A stretch of 16,227 nucleotides of DNA from NCBI GenBank assembly GCA_023139025.1, contig JAGLOH010000012.1, positions 1-16,227 on the forward strand, in the 5' to 3' direction. The position numbers and the translations under genes are program-made. This document shows, piece after piece, positions 1-6,054 of the stretch; position 1 is the stretch's first letter; each line of letters opens with the position of its first letter. The DNA comes from Candidatus Heimdallarchaeota archaeon (lineage in GTDB: Archaea; Asgardarchaeota; Heimdallarchaeia; Heimdallarchaeales; Heimdallarchaeaceae). The notes below the pieces were generated by a model. It worked only from the letters and a program-made list of their open reading frames with translations. It searched no databases and was not told where the DNA came from.

Positions 1-326
1 ACAATATCTGGTTTAAGCTGTTTAAAAATACGTGCAAGTTTTTTTGCGTTTTCTACAGATGGAAATACACCAGAATCGGGTAAGTCAAGTAATCTATATT
101 GTGCTCCCAATATTTTCTCAATTTTATTTACATGTCCTTGTCTAATCAAGGTTATTTCATCATGTGTTCCTTGCAAAGAAGAGGCATTTTCACCATGAGT
201 TAGTAGAATGACATAGACATTATCTCCACGATCGCTGTGGTTCATTAGAGTACCAACAGCTCCTGCCTCATCATCAGGATGAGCAAATACAGCAACAACA
301 TTTAGAGGAGTATATTCGTTATTCAT
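1..326 (-). CDS. LmbE/PIG-L family deacetylase, N-terminal part
   Basis: About 108 codons are present; the gene continues past the left edge of the window. Residues 15-20 read AHPDDE, the hallmark metal-binding motif of the LmbE/PIG-L family, zinc-dependent enzymes that remove acetyl groups from GlcNAc-containing glycolipids or thiols. The motif follows a hydrophobic beta strand (LNVVAVF) and is followed by GAVGTL and a second strand (VYVILLTHGE), as usual for the Rossmann-like fold. The later HPDH-type histidines are outside the window. The ATG at 324-326 is chosen because the family motif normally lies 10-20 residues in. The substrate cannot be named from this piece; a sugar, glycolipid or small thiol precursor are all possible. 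It is divergent from the ferredoxin-nitroreductase gene. Confidence 0.85.
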   Translation of the reverse strand, partial: MNNEYTPLNVVAVFAHPDDEAGAVGTLMNHSDRGDNVYVILLTHGENASSLQGTHDEITLIRQGHVNKIEKILGAQYRLLDLPDSGVFPSVENAKKLARIFKQLKPDI

Positions 327-348
327 TAAATGATAATCAATACCAACC

Positions 349-358
349 TATTAAAAAA
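349..358 (-). promoter_or_regulatory. TATA-like box for the LmbE gene
   Basis: On the minus strand TTTTTTAATA is centred about 27 bp upstream of the ATG at 326. This is the spacing expected for an archaeal TATA box giving a leaderless or nearly leaderless mRNA. Confidence 0.45.
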
Positions 359-428
359 CACGTATTTTACAAAAATGAGAGTAATCGTTTACTATATACG
401 AGATATCATACGTTTTTTTTCTGTAAGA

Positions 429-435
429 TTATATA
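429..435 (+). promoter_or_regulatory. TATA box for the ferredoxin-nitroreductase gene
   Basis: TTATATA lies about 35 bp before the ATG at 467, predicting a transcript start around 458-462 and a leader of only a few bases. No Shine-Dalgarno sequence precedes this gene. Confidence 0.5.
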
Positions 436-466
436 CTAGTGATTTGTTCATATTTTTCAGATACCT

Positions 467-1363
467 ATGTTGAAGATTCTTGGAATAGACAAAGAAAAAT
501 GTATCAAATGCGAGAAATGTATATCTTCTTGTACTGTTGAATTATTCTCAGTTGAAAGAAAAGACAATATGGAAAAAGAGATACATTTTGAGGATCTGTT
601 GAGATTTTGTTTCAGATGCGCTCATTGTATAGCAATTTGTCCAACTGAAGCAATACTCTATGAGGGAGCCGATGAAGTATATAATTTTAAAGAAGCCAAG
701 AATCCTTCAAAGTTACTATCGTATGAAGATTTCATGAAATTCTCACGTAGTAGAAGGTCAAATAGGATTTTCAAACAAAAACCTCTTTCAGAAGAAGAAA
801 TTACACAAATTCTTGAAGCTATGAGATTTTCCCCAAGTGCAAGTAATAGGCAAAATCGTTACTACATTGTCCTTTCTAAGAAAGAAGATATTGATTTCTT
901 ATCTGACAAAGTTGCAACTTTAATGGTTAGAGCAAGGAAGTATCTTAAACTAAAATACCTTGTAGTACCATTCACTAGAGGATTAGTACGAAAACGAATA
1001 CTCAATCCGAAAACAAAAATAAGGTTAGATAGATTTTTTGAAAGAAGAGGTGAAGGTGTAGATCAAATCTTTTTCAACGCTCCGTGTGTTATAATTTTAC
1101 ATGCACCACCTTATTCAAAAATGACAGCTTCGGATGCGGGAATTGCGATAACTCATGGAATGCTAGCAGCTCATTCAATGGGTTTAGGAACATGTTGGAT
1201 TGGTTTTGCTCAAGAATATCTTTGGAGGAGTAAAAAAACAAGAAAACAACTAGGGATACCAAAAAATCACAATGTTCATGGAGTTTTCATAATTGGACAT
1301 CCTGAACAAGAGTTTCTAAGAGCTCCCCCTCGTCGTGAAATCCACTTAGATTGGAAAAAATAG
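467..1363 (+). CDS. Ferredoxin-nitroreductase fusion protein
   Basis: A 298-residue protein with two parts. Residues 1-60 are a 2x[4Fe-4S] ferredoxin: cysteines 12, 15, 18, 22 (CxxCxxCxxxC) and 48, 51, 54, 58 (CxxCxxCxxxCP). From about residue 88 an FMN nitroreductase domain follows, with RRSNRIF near its start, SPSASNRQ as the flavin-binding segment, and GIAITHGMLAAHSMGLGTCW as the conserved helix of the family. Such fusions are known in anaerobic bacteria and archaea and are taken to pass electrons from reduced ferredoxin to FMN and then to an organic acceptor; the acceptor here is unknown. No signal peptide or membrane segment is visible, so it is probably cytosolic. It is a single gene, converging with the split-barrel gene 16 bp downstream. 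Confidence 0.9.
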   Translation: MLKILGIDKEKCIKCEKCISSCTVELFSVERKDNMEKEIHFEDLLRFCFRCAHCIAICPTEAILYEGADEVYNFKEAKNPSKLLSYEDFMKFSRSRRSNRIFKQKPLSEEEITQILEAMRFSPSASNRQNRYYIVLSKKEDIDFLSDKVATLMVRARKYLKLKYLVVPFTRGLVRKRILNPKTKIRLDRFFERRGEGVDQIFFNAPCVIILHAPPYSKMTASDAGIAITHGMLAAHSMGLGTCWIGFAQEYLWRSKKTRKQLGIPKNHNVHGVFIIGHPEQEFLRAPPRREIHLDWKK

Positions 1364-1379
1364 ATTTAGTGAGAGTCTT

Positions 1380-1823
1380 TTATTCTTGTCTTACCTCTGT
1401 TTTTCCTGTTTTAATGTTGAACATATATATGTCTCTTTTTACAGGAATTTGGACGCTTACTTGCTCTAAATCAATTTTATAAAGGAAAAATCTAGAATCT
1501 TCTGCTGATTTCCAAAATCCATCAAACCAGGGAATAGCATTAGCTAAATCTTGTCTTATTTCTTGATCTTCAATTAGAATTGCTTTTCCAGCACCTCTTA
1601 TTGTGCTCAAATCATCCCTATCTTGTGGATTGATTGCAAATTCAACGTTATCATTAGTTTCAATTTCCTTAATCTTTTTTCTTCCAGCAATGCTAACAAA
1701 CCAGCATGTATCCTTATGATAGATTAAAGCCATTGGTCTTACTTTAGGTTGGTTTCCATCTACAGTAGCTAGATACATAAGAGGTTGAGATTTGAAGTAA
1801 TCAATCACAGTTTCAAGTTTCAT
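1380..1823 (-). CDS. PPOX-like FMN-binding split-barrel protein
   Basis: A 147-residue protein of the pyridoxamine 5'-phosphate oxidase-like split-barrel fold. The N-terminal helix is followed by PLMYLATVDGNQPKVRPM and then FVSIAGRKKIKEIETNDNVEFAI, the usual first strands and flavin-phosphate-binding stretch of this superfamily. Members bind FMN, F420 or haem, or act as flavin reductases; the sequence alone does not say which. True PdxH is longer with its own C-terminal signature, so vitamin B6 synthesis is unlikely. It lies back to back with the VOC gene and tail to tail with the ferredoxin-nitroreductase gene. No signal peptide is seen. Confidence 0.8.
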   Translation of the reverse strand: MKLETVIDYFKSQPLMYLATVDGNQPKVRPMALIYHKDTCWFVSIAGRKKIKEIETNDNVEFAINPQDRDDLSTIRGAGKAILIEDQEIRQDLANAIPWFDGFWKSAEDSRFFLYKIDLEQVSVQIPVKRDIYMFNIKTGKTEVRQE

Positions 1824-1842
1824 GAATATAGGAGATATAATA

Positions 1843-1853
1843 CATTAATATGC
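1843..1853 (-). promoter_or_regulatory. TATA-like box for the split-barrel gene
   Basis: GCATATTAATG on the minus strand is centred about 25 bp upstream of the ATG at 1823, which fits a leaderless transcript. A second AT-rich element (TTATAT, 1835-1840) is too close to the start to serve. Confidence 0.4.
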
Positions 1854-1879
1854 ATTCTTCTTTTGTTAGATGTTAATCC

Positions 1880-1887
1880 TTTTTAAA
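1880..1887 (+). promoter_or_regulatory. TATA-like box for the VOC gene
   Basis: TTTTTAAA is centred about 26 bp before the ATG at 1909, again predicting transcription start at or next to the start codon. Together with the box at 1843-1853 it makes the 85-bp gap a compact divergent promoter. Confidence 0.45.
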
Positions 1888-1908
1888 CTGAAAACTTAGA
1901 ATCCATTC

Positions 1909-2307
1909 ATGACTGACGAAAGAGAATATCCTGTTCCTATTAAGGAAATTTATTTCCAAGTTAAAGTCACAGATATAGAGAGAGCTAAGAAATTCTACGA
2001 AGATATATTCAATTTTGAGATATCTTGGTATATGGGTCCCGAAGCTGGTTGGTGTGAATTATTCCTTCCTGGTAAGGTTGCAAAGCTAGGGCTGAATCTT
2101 GTTGAAAAAGATCATGAATATCTCCCCAATTCAGGAGTACTTACTTTTAATGTCCCAGATCTAAAAGCAACAAAGAAATACTTTGAAGGTAAAAGCATAG
2201 AAACAACTGACATTGTCGACATACCTAAGATGGTATCGTATTTTAACATTAAAGACTCAGAAGGAAATTCTATACAGATTATTAGTGAACCTAGTATCAA
2301 CGAATAA
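1909..2307 (+). CDS. VOC (glyoxalase/bleomycin-resistance-like) protein
   Basis: A 132-residue single-domain member of the vicinal oxygen chelate superfamily. The pattern YFQVKVTDIERAKKFYEDIF is the first beta-alpha unit, and VPDLKATKKYF followed by FNIKDSEGNSIQII is the second half of the fold. Classical members hold a metal with His/Gln and Glu residues at these strands. Here a Gln (residue 17) sits at the first site, and the last strand reads IQI where metal-binding members often have a Glu, so metal binding is doubtful. Substrate unknown; it could be a lyase, isomerase or binding protein. It is a single gene with its own promoter and T-rich downstream sequence. Confidence 0.8.
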   Translation: MTDEREYPVPIKEIYFQVKVTDIERAKKFYEDIFNFEISWYMGPEAGWCELFLPGKVAKLGLNLVEKDHEYLPNSGVLTFNVPDLKATKKYFEGKSIETTDIVDIPKMVSYFNIKDSEGNSIQIISEPSINE

Positions 2308-2323
2308 AGCTTTTTCTCTCTCA

Positions 2324-2330
2324 TTTTTTT
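2324..2330 (+). terminator. T-tract terminator after the VOC gene
   Basis: A run of seven T (2324-2330) lies 17 bp after the stop codon. A second run of seven T (2364-2370) follows CTAGATAACTAG, which can form a very short stem. Archaeal RNA polymerase stops at T-runs, so either could serve. Confidence 0.4.
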
Positions 2331-2380
2331 GTAAAATATTAATTTTTCATCTAGATAACTAGGTTTTTTTATGTATATTT

Positions 2381-2392
2381 AGCTTTAAAGCT
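2381..2392. repeat. Perfect 12-bp palindrome in the VOC-DUF1028 gap
   Basis: AGCTTTAAAGCT is identical to its reverse complement. It lies in the 223-bp stretch without a gene (2308-2530), about 105 bp upstream of the TATA box of the next gene. No second copy is seen nearby, so an operator role is only a possibility. Confidence 0.3.
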
Positions 2393-2495
2393 GTGAGAAC
2401 GCTCTAGACGACAAAATAATCCCGACATAAATCGAATTACTATCGTATTATTTCCGTACAATTTTCTTAAATATTTGTTTTTCTCTGGATAAAAC

Positions 2496-2506
2496 TTAAT
2501 ATAAAC
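2496..2506 (+). promoter_or_regulatory. TATA box for the DUF1028 gene
   Basis: CTTAATATAAA is centred about 30 bp before the ATG at 2531. It predicts transcription starting at about 2527-2531, which supports that ATG rather than the TTG nine bases upstream. Confidence 0.5.
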
Positions 2507-2530
2507 AAATTCAATCTTTATTTGAGAAAA

Positions 2531-3394
2531 ATGACATTTTCAATAGTTGCTTATGATCCTAAGAAGAAAGAATGGGGAGTAGCAGTGCAGTCAAAATTCA
2601 TTGCAGTTGGAAGCATTGTGCCATTTGCCAAAGTGAATGTTGGAGCAGTTGCTACTCAAGCTTGGGCGAATACAAGTTATGGTCCAAAAAGTTTAGCATT
2701 ATTAGAACAAGGTATGACAGCAGAAGAAACAATCAAAATAATTACTCAGCATGATGAGAAAAGAGAACATAGACAAGTTGGTATAGTTGACTCTTTTGGA
2801 AACGTTGCTTCATTTACAGGTAAGAAATGCTTTGATTGGGCTGGACATGTGAGTGGTGAAAATTATACATGTCAAGGAAATATCCTTGTTTCTGAAGATA
2901 CTGTTTTAGCAATGTCTCATGCCTATAGAGAAACATCTGGTGATCTTGTTGAAAAACTTCTAGCAGCTTTAGAAGAGGGACAAGAAGCTGGTGGGGATAG
3001 TAGAGGAAAACAGTCAGCTGCAATTCTAATTGTTAAAGAAGAAGGTGCATATGATGGAGGAACAGACAGATACATCAATGTAAGAGTTGATGAACATGAG
3101 CATCCAATTAAAGAACTCCGAAGAGTGTTTGAACTTTATGATCTCTCCCTTTTAAAACGAGATGACCCAGATGATAAGGTGAAATTATCTGGAGATATCA
3201 TGAAAACAATCAAGGAAGTTTTGAAGAAGGATGGCTTCTTTGATGGTGAAATTAACACCAAATATGACGATGTTACCAAGGAATCCTTACAGAAATGGAT
3301 GCACACCAATAATTTTGAAGTTAAAGAAAGAGAAGACAACTATATGTGGGGAGCTGTTTATAGATTTATAGAAAAGAGAAAAGAAGAAGGGTGA
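2531..3394 (+). CDS. DUF1028 protein with PG-binding-like C-terminal domain
   Basis: A 287-residue protein. Residues 1 to about 205 match the DUF1028 family, an Ntn-hydrolase-like fold: the start MTFSIVAYDPKKKEWGVAVQ and the stretch VGAVATQAWANTSYGP are typical, as is the later GGDSRGKQSAAILIV. From about residue 215 the protein carries the short domain often found at the end of this family and named for likeness to a peptidoglycan-binding domain (FFDGEINTKYDD to MWGAVYRFIEKR). The reaction is not established; hydrolysis of an amide is the usual guess. No signal peptide is seen. The ATG at 2531 is preferred over an in-frame TTG at 2522 because family members begin at this Met and the TATA box points to it. 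It is followed by the Nudix gene after 135 bp with its own promoter. Confidence 0.85.
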   Translation: MTFSIVAYDPKKKEWGVAVQSKFIAVGSIVPFAKVNVGAVATQAWANTSYGPKSLALLEQGMTAEETIKIITQHDEKREHRQVGIVDSFGNVASFTGKKCFDWAGHVSGENYTCQGNILVSEDTVLAMSHAYRETSGDLVEKLLAALEEGQEAGGDSRGKQSAAILIVKEEGAYDGGTDRYINVRVDEHEHPIKELRRVFELYDLSLLKRDDPDDKVKLSGDIMKTIKEVLKKDGFFDGEINTKYDDVTKESLQKWMHTNNFEVKEREDNYMWGAVYRFIEKRKEEG

Positions 3395-3497
3395 ACTTAC
3401 TATAAGGTGCTGAATTAAATCCAGACACATATAACAACATATTCAGCCGTAAAAAATCATACTTAGTCTAATTTTAGTTAAATGTGCAAAATGAAAC

Positions 3498-3507
3498 TTA
3501 TTTTATA
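3498..3507 (+). promoter_or_regulatory. TATA-like box for the Nudix gene
   Basis: TTATTTTATA is centred about 28 bp before the ATG at 3530. A GGTGAGG (3508-3514) resembles a Shine-Dalgarno sequence but would lie upstream of the predicted transcript start. Confidence 0.4.
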
Positions 3508-3529
3508 GGTGAGGTAATTTTTCATATTA

Positions 3530-3976
3530 ATGAGAATTCCAAAACAAGTACTGGTTTATCCTGTAAAAGAGATAGATGATAGTTGGGAGTATCTTCTGCT
3601 TAGAAGAATTGAAAGCATTGGCGGTTTCTGGCAAGGAGTTACTGGAGCCCCTGAAAAAGGAGAGGACCTCTTAGATGCAGCTAAAAGAGAATTATTAGAA
3701 GAAACAAGTTATATACCAAACTTTGTTTTTCAGACAGATTTTTCATATAAGATTAAAGTGGAAGAAAAATACAACAAGAACTATCCCGAAGGAGTTAATG
3801 AAATTCCTGAATATGTTTTCGTCGCAAAAATCAATCAACCCGATTTACCTAGTATTGATCCAAAGGAACATGATGAATGGAAATGGTGTTCTTTTGAAGA
3901 AGCAATGGAACTGCTCAAGTGGGAAGATAATAAAAAAGCACTAGAACATGTAAGAAACATTTTAGAAGAAAAATAA
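3530..3976 (+). CDS. Nudix hydrolase, NudB-like
   Basis: A 148-residue Nudix enzyme. The Nudix box runs from Gly39 to Tyr61: GAPEKGE, seven residues, then REL, L, EE, T, S, Y. All metal-binding glutamates are present (Glu54, Glu57, Glu58), but the Gly near the end of the consensus (EExG) is Ser60. The stretch GFWQGVTGAPEKGE and the later EWKWCSFEEAMEL resemble bacterial NudB, which removes pyrophosphate from dihydroneopterin triphosphate in folate synthesis. In an archaeon a pterin or other NTP substrate is possible, but specificity cannot be read from the box alone. The protein looks cytosolic and complete for the family. It converges with the winged-helix gene 15 bp downstream. Confidence 0.8.
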   Translation: MRIPKQVLVYPVKEIDDSWEYLLLRRIESIGGFWQGVTGAPEKGEDLLDAAKRELLEETSYIPNFVFQTDFSYKIKVEEKYNKNYPEGVNEIPEYVFVAKINQPDLPSIDPKEHDEWKWCSFEEAMELLKWEDNKKALEHVRNILEEK

Positions 3977-3981
3977 GCAGA

Positions 3982-3996
3982 AGTGAATTTTTCACT
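3982..3996. terminator. Short hairpin between convergent genes
   Basis: AGTGAA-TTT-TTCACT forms a perfect 6-bp stem with a 3-base loop, lying between the Nudix stop codon and the end of the winged-helix gene, whose stop codon it overlaps. Being symmetric it could act on both strands, but archaeal termination does not usually need hairpins. Confidence 0.25.
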
Positions 3997-4465
3997 CTTC
4001 ACTCTGTTTGAAAGATCTTATTATTTGATAAGCTCTATACCCCGAGTAAACAAAGCTCATGAACAGTGCAACAGAACCAAAAATCACAGCTGCTAGAGGA
4101 GATAATAAGAGGCAAAACAGAATAGTAATTAACAAGCTGCTTGCCAAAAATCCAGAAAAAAGTCCTAAAGAAGGTATCATCCAACCTTTGAATACATAGA
4201 TTTCTGTAAGAATACCTATCTTTAAACTTCGTAAGTTTTCATATTCTTCTTTTAAGTTATATCGATTGTTCGTGTTTTTTTCAAGAAGTCCTAGTTGTTC
4301 TAATCTTTGAAGGTGATATTGAGAATGACTGGCTGATTTAAATCCTAAATCTCTTTGAGTTTCTCTAACTCCAACATCTTTAGCTTTCTTTAACGCATAT
4401 ACAAATACACGTAAAGCAGTTCCTGTCAAAGAAGAGATTATGTCTTCATCATTCTTTTCAGTCAT
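3992..4465 (-). CDS. Membrane-anchored winged-helix protein
   Basis: A 157-residue protein. Residues 13-78 look like a winged helix-turn-helix domain: TALRVFVYALKKAKDVGVRE, then LGFKSASHSQYHLQRLEQ as the recognition helix region, and LGLLEKNTNNRYNL as the wing. Residues about 98-120 and 123-143 are two hydrophobic membrane segments, and a short basic tail follows. This layout suggests a DNA-binding domain held at the membrane, a one-component regulator type seen in archaea. It is the last gene of a three-gene operon: 16 bp separate it from the previous stop codon, and AGGTGA lies 7 bp before its ATG. Its likely partners are the two membrane proteins upstream. The target DNA is unknown; the palindrome at 5968-5979 is a candidate. 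Confidence 0.75.
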   Translation of the reverse strand: MTEKNDEDIISSLTGTALRVFVYALKKAKDVGVRETQRDLGFKSASHSQYHLQRLEQLGLLEKNTNNRYNLKEEYENLRSLKIGILTEIYVFKGWMIPSLGLFSGFLASSLLITILFCLLLSPLAAVIFGSVALFMSFVYSGYRAYQIIRSFKQSEE

Positions 4466-4472
4466 TCAGGTT

Positions 4473-4478
4473 TCACCT
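4473..4478 (-). promoter_or_regulatory. Shine-Dalgarno sequence, winged-helix gene
   Basis: AGGTGA on the minus strand, 7 bases before the ATG, is complementary to the conserved archaeal 16S rRNA 3' end. It fixes the start at 4465. Confidence 0.7.
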
Positions 4479-4481
4479 AAT

Positions 4482-5171
4482 TTAGAAGTATGGAGCGAAT
4501 AAAGTACTTAAAACAGATATATATTCATCAAAAGCACTTTCTGGTTCAAGAACTGTTCCTCCAATCATATTAACATCAGCTTGATAATCTCCTGTCCAAG
4601 TAGTTGAGTGGAATAAAATTAAACTCTCCATATTGATATACAAATAGATAACAGTACTGTTTTCAAGATACAATTCTGTTGCCCATTTCATATTAGGTTG
4701 CTCTCCTCCTGATTGATAGGGGCCAACTCCCCAAATTCCTACTTTTTCAGTATTGTTAATTGATTCTAATAATCCTTGACCTATTTCATTTACTTGATTT
4801 GTTGAGAGAACAAAGTTAACTTCCTCTTCTGGATTAATGGCATATCCTGTAACAGCCCATGAGTAGGTAACATTATCACCAACTCTATCAAAAGTTGCAC
4901 TTATCATTCGACTATTTATCTGAGCTGTCGCATTTCCAATGATTTCCACATGTACTACATTAGATATCAAAGCATATACTGATTCAGCCAATTGTGTTGA
5001 GAATGGGTCTACTTCAGGATTTGGTGTAGTTGGGTCTTGAATACCAAAGTATACTCCAATTCCCACAATACCTCCTGTAACAACTGCTATACCGAAACCA
5101 ATAGCTATCCATTTTATGAAACTTCCTTTTAGGCTTCTTGAGATTGCTTTACTCAATATTTTTTCAGTCAT
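4482..5171 (-). CDS. Single-pass membrane protein with outer domain, copy B
   Basis: A 229-residue protein that I do not recognise. Residues 1-20 are basic and cytosolic, about 21-43 form one Gly-rich membrane helix (IAIGFGIAVVTGGIVGIGVY, with several GxxxG-type spacings), and the rest should lie outside the cell. The outer part has four N-glycosylation sequons (Asn80, 100, 139, 171), fitting an archaeal surface protein. It is closely related to the next gene upstream through its full length; roughly half of the residues are identical by eye, highest in the membrane helix and in the end PESAFD-Y--VLS-LFAP-F. No catalytic motif or cysteine is visible. The function is unknown; binding an external ligand is a guess from its layout and its neighbour, a membrane-bound DNA-binding protein. 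Confidence 0.75.
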   Translation of the reverse strand: MTEKILSKAISRSLKGSFIKWIAIGFGIAVVTGGIVGIGVYFGIQDPTTPNPEVDPFSTQLAESVYALISNVVHVEIIGNATAQINSRMISATFDRVGDNVTYSWAVTGYAINPEEEVNFVLSTNQVNEIGQGLLESINNTEKVGIWGVGPYQSGGEQPNMKWATELYLENSTVIYLYINMESLILFHSTTWTGDYQADVNMIGGTVLEPESAFDEYISVLSTLFAPYF

Positions 5172-5178
5172 TCATCTT

Positions 5179-5184
5179 TCACCT
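5179..5184 (-). promoter_or_regulatory. Shine-Dalgarno sequence, copy B
   Basis: AGGTGA 7 bases before the ATG at 5171, the same sequence and spacing as before the winged-helix gene. The two junctions are copies of each other. Confidence 0.7.
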
Positions 5185-5187
5185 AAT

Positions 5188-5883
5188 TTAGAAGTGTGGA
5201 GCGAATAGGTTACTTAATACTGTTATATAATCATCAAATGCGCTTTCAGGTACAAGAACATCTGCACCCAAAAGATTTTGATTATATTGATAGTTATCAT
5301 ACCAAATTGATGATTTGAAGAGAACTAATCCATCTAGATCCACAAATAGGAAAATAACAGTATTGTTCTCAAAGTATATTTCAGTTACAAATTTCAAGCT
5401 AGCATGGTATTGTTCAGTTGGGTACGGTTCTTGACCATATGTTCCAACTCTAGAAGTTTTGTTTATTGAATCGAATAATCCAACAGCTATTTCATCTACT
5501 TGTGATTTTGAAAGAATAAAGTTAACTTCTTCGAAAGGATCTATTGCATCTGCTGAAACATTCCATTCATATGTGATGCTATCACCAATTCTATCAAAAT
5601 ATGCCCAAATTAATCTACTGTTTATCTGAGCTGTTCCATTTCCGATTATTTCCATATGAACTACATTAGGAATTGAACTGGAAACTGATTCGGCTAACAT
5701 TGTTGAGAACCCTGTATCATCATCAATATCATGTGGAGATGTGTCTGGTAGACCGAAATATATACCGATTCCTACAATCCCTCCAGTAACAACTGCTATA
5801 CCGAAACCGATAGCTAGCCATTTAATAGAAATACCTTTTAGATTTCTTGATATTGCTTTACTCAATATTTTTTCATCACTCAT
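5188..5883 (-). CDS. Single-pass membrane protein with outer domain, copy A
   Basis: A 231-residue paralogue of copy B, and first gene of the operon. The layout is the same: short basic N-terminus, membrane helix at about 22-44, then an outer domain with sequons at Asn82, 108, 141 and 173. Three of them (82, 141, 173) match those of copy B; the fourth is shifted. I chose the ATG at 5883 over the in-frame ATG at 5892 because copy B begins at the equivalent Met (MSDEKILSK against MTEKILSK) and because GGATGAT, a fair Shine-Dalgarno sequence, lies 4 bases before it. The linker after the membrane helix is the most different part. I recognise no family. It may be a receptor or surface component tied to the downstream membrane regulator. 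Confidence 0.75.
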   Translation of the reverse strand: MSDEKILSKAISRNLKGISIKWLAIGFGIAVVTGGIVGIGIYFGLPDTSPHDIDDDTGFSTMLAESVSSSIPNVVHMEIIGNGTAQINSRLIWAYFDRIGDSITYEWNVSADAIDPFEEVNFILSKSQVDEIAVGLFDSINKTSRVGTYGQEPYPTEQYHASLKFVTEIYFENNTVIFLFVDLDGLVLFKSSIWYDNYQYNQNLLGADVLVPESAFDDYITVLSNLFAPHF

Positions 5884-5933
5884 TTTTATCATCCGAAGTG
5901 TAATTACTTCGAGAAGCTCATGCTCAGAGACTC

Positions 5934-5945
5934 TTATAATAAAAT
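5934..5945 (-). promoter_or_regulatory. TATA box of the membrane-protein operon
   Basis: TTTTATTATAAG on the minus strand lies about 55 bp before the start at 5883. It predicts a transcript start near 5910 and a leader of about 27 bases that carries GGATGAT, and also GAAGT/ACTTC inverted arms at 5895-5910. Unlike most genes here, this operon would thus not be leaderless. Confidence 0.45.
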
Positions 5946-5948
5946 GTT

Positions 5949-5979
5949 TTGTACAGCCATTATTAAATCTTGTACAAGA
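5949..5979. promoter_or_regulatory. Putative operator: two TTGTACA boxes 21 bp apart
   Basis: TCTTGTACAAGA (5968-5979) is a perfect 12-bp palindrome. A second TTGTACA starts at 5949, exactly 21 bp from the TTGTACA at 5970, so both boxes face the same side of the helix. They sit just upstream of the TATA box of the minus-strand operon and about 65-95 bp upstream of the aminopeptidase start. This is the usual form of a dimeric regulator's site; the protein that binds it is not known. Confidence 0.5.
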
Positions 5980-6013
5980 ATTTGAACAACATGCTATTGT
6001 TAAACAAGAACTG

Positions 6014-6021
6014 TTTTTAAT
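6014..6021 (+). promoter_or_regulatory. TATA-like box for the aminopeptidase gene
   Basis: TTTTTAAT is centred about 37 bp before the ATG at 6055 and about 28 bp before a possible GTG start at 6046. It leaves a leader of at most some ten bases. Confidence 0.4.
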
Positions 6022-6054
6022 CCCCTTTGTCTACCTTATCCGAATGTGGTCATC

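Noticed and set aside
3409..3447. Inverted repeat GCTGAAT/ATTCAGC between the DUF1028 and Nudix genes
   Set aside because: Seven-base arms with a 25-base loop are weak, no T-run follows, and no known element matches.
6046..6054. GTG at 6046 as the aminopeptidase start
   Set aside because: It adds only three residues; the ATG at 6055 is a stronger codon. TATA spacing cannot exclude it.
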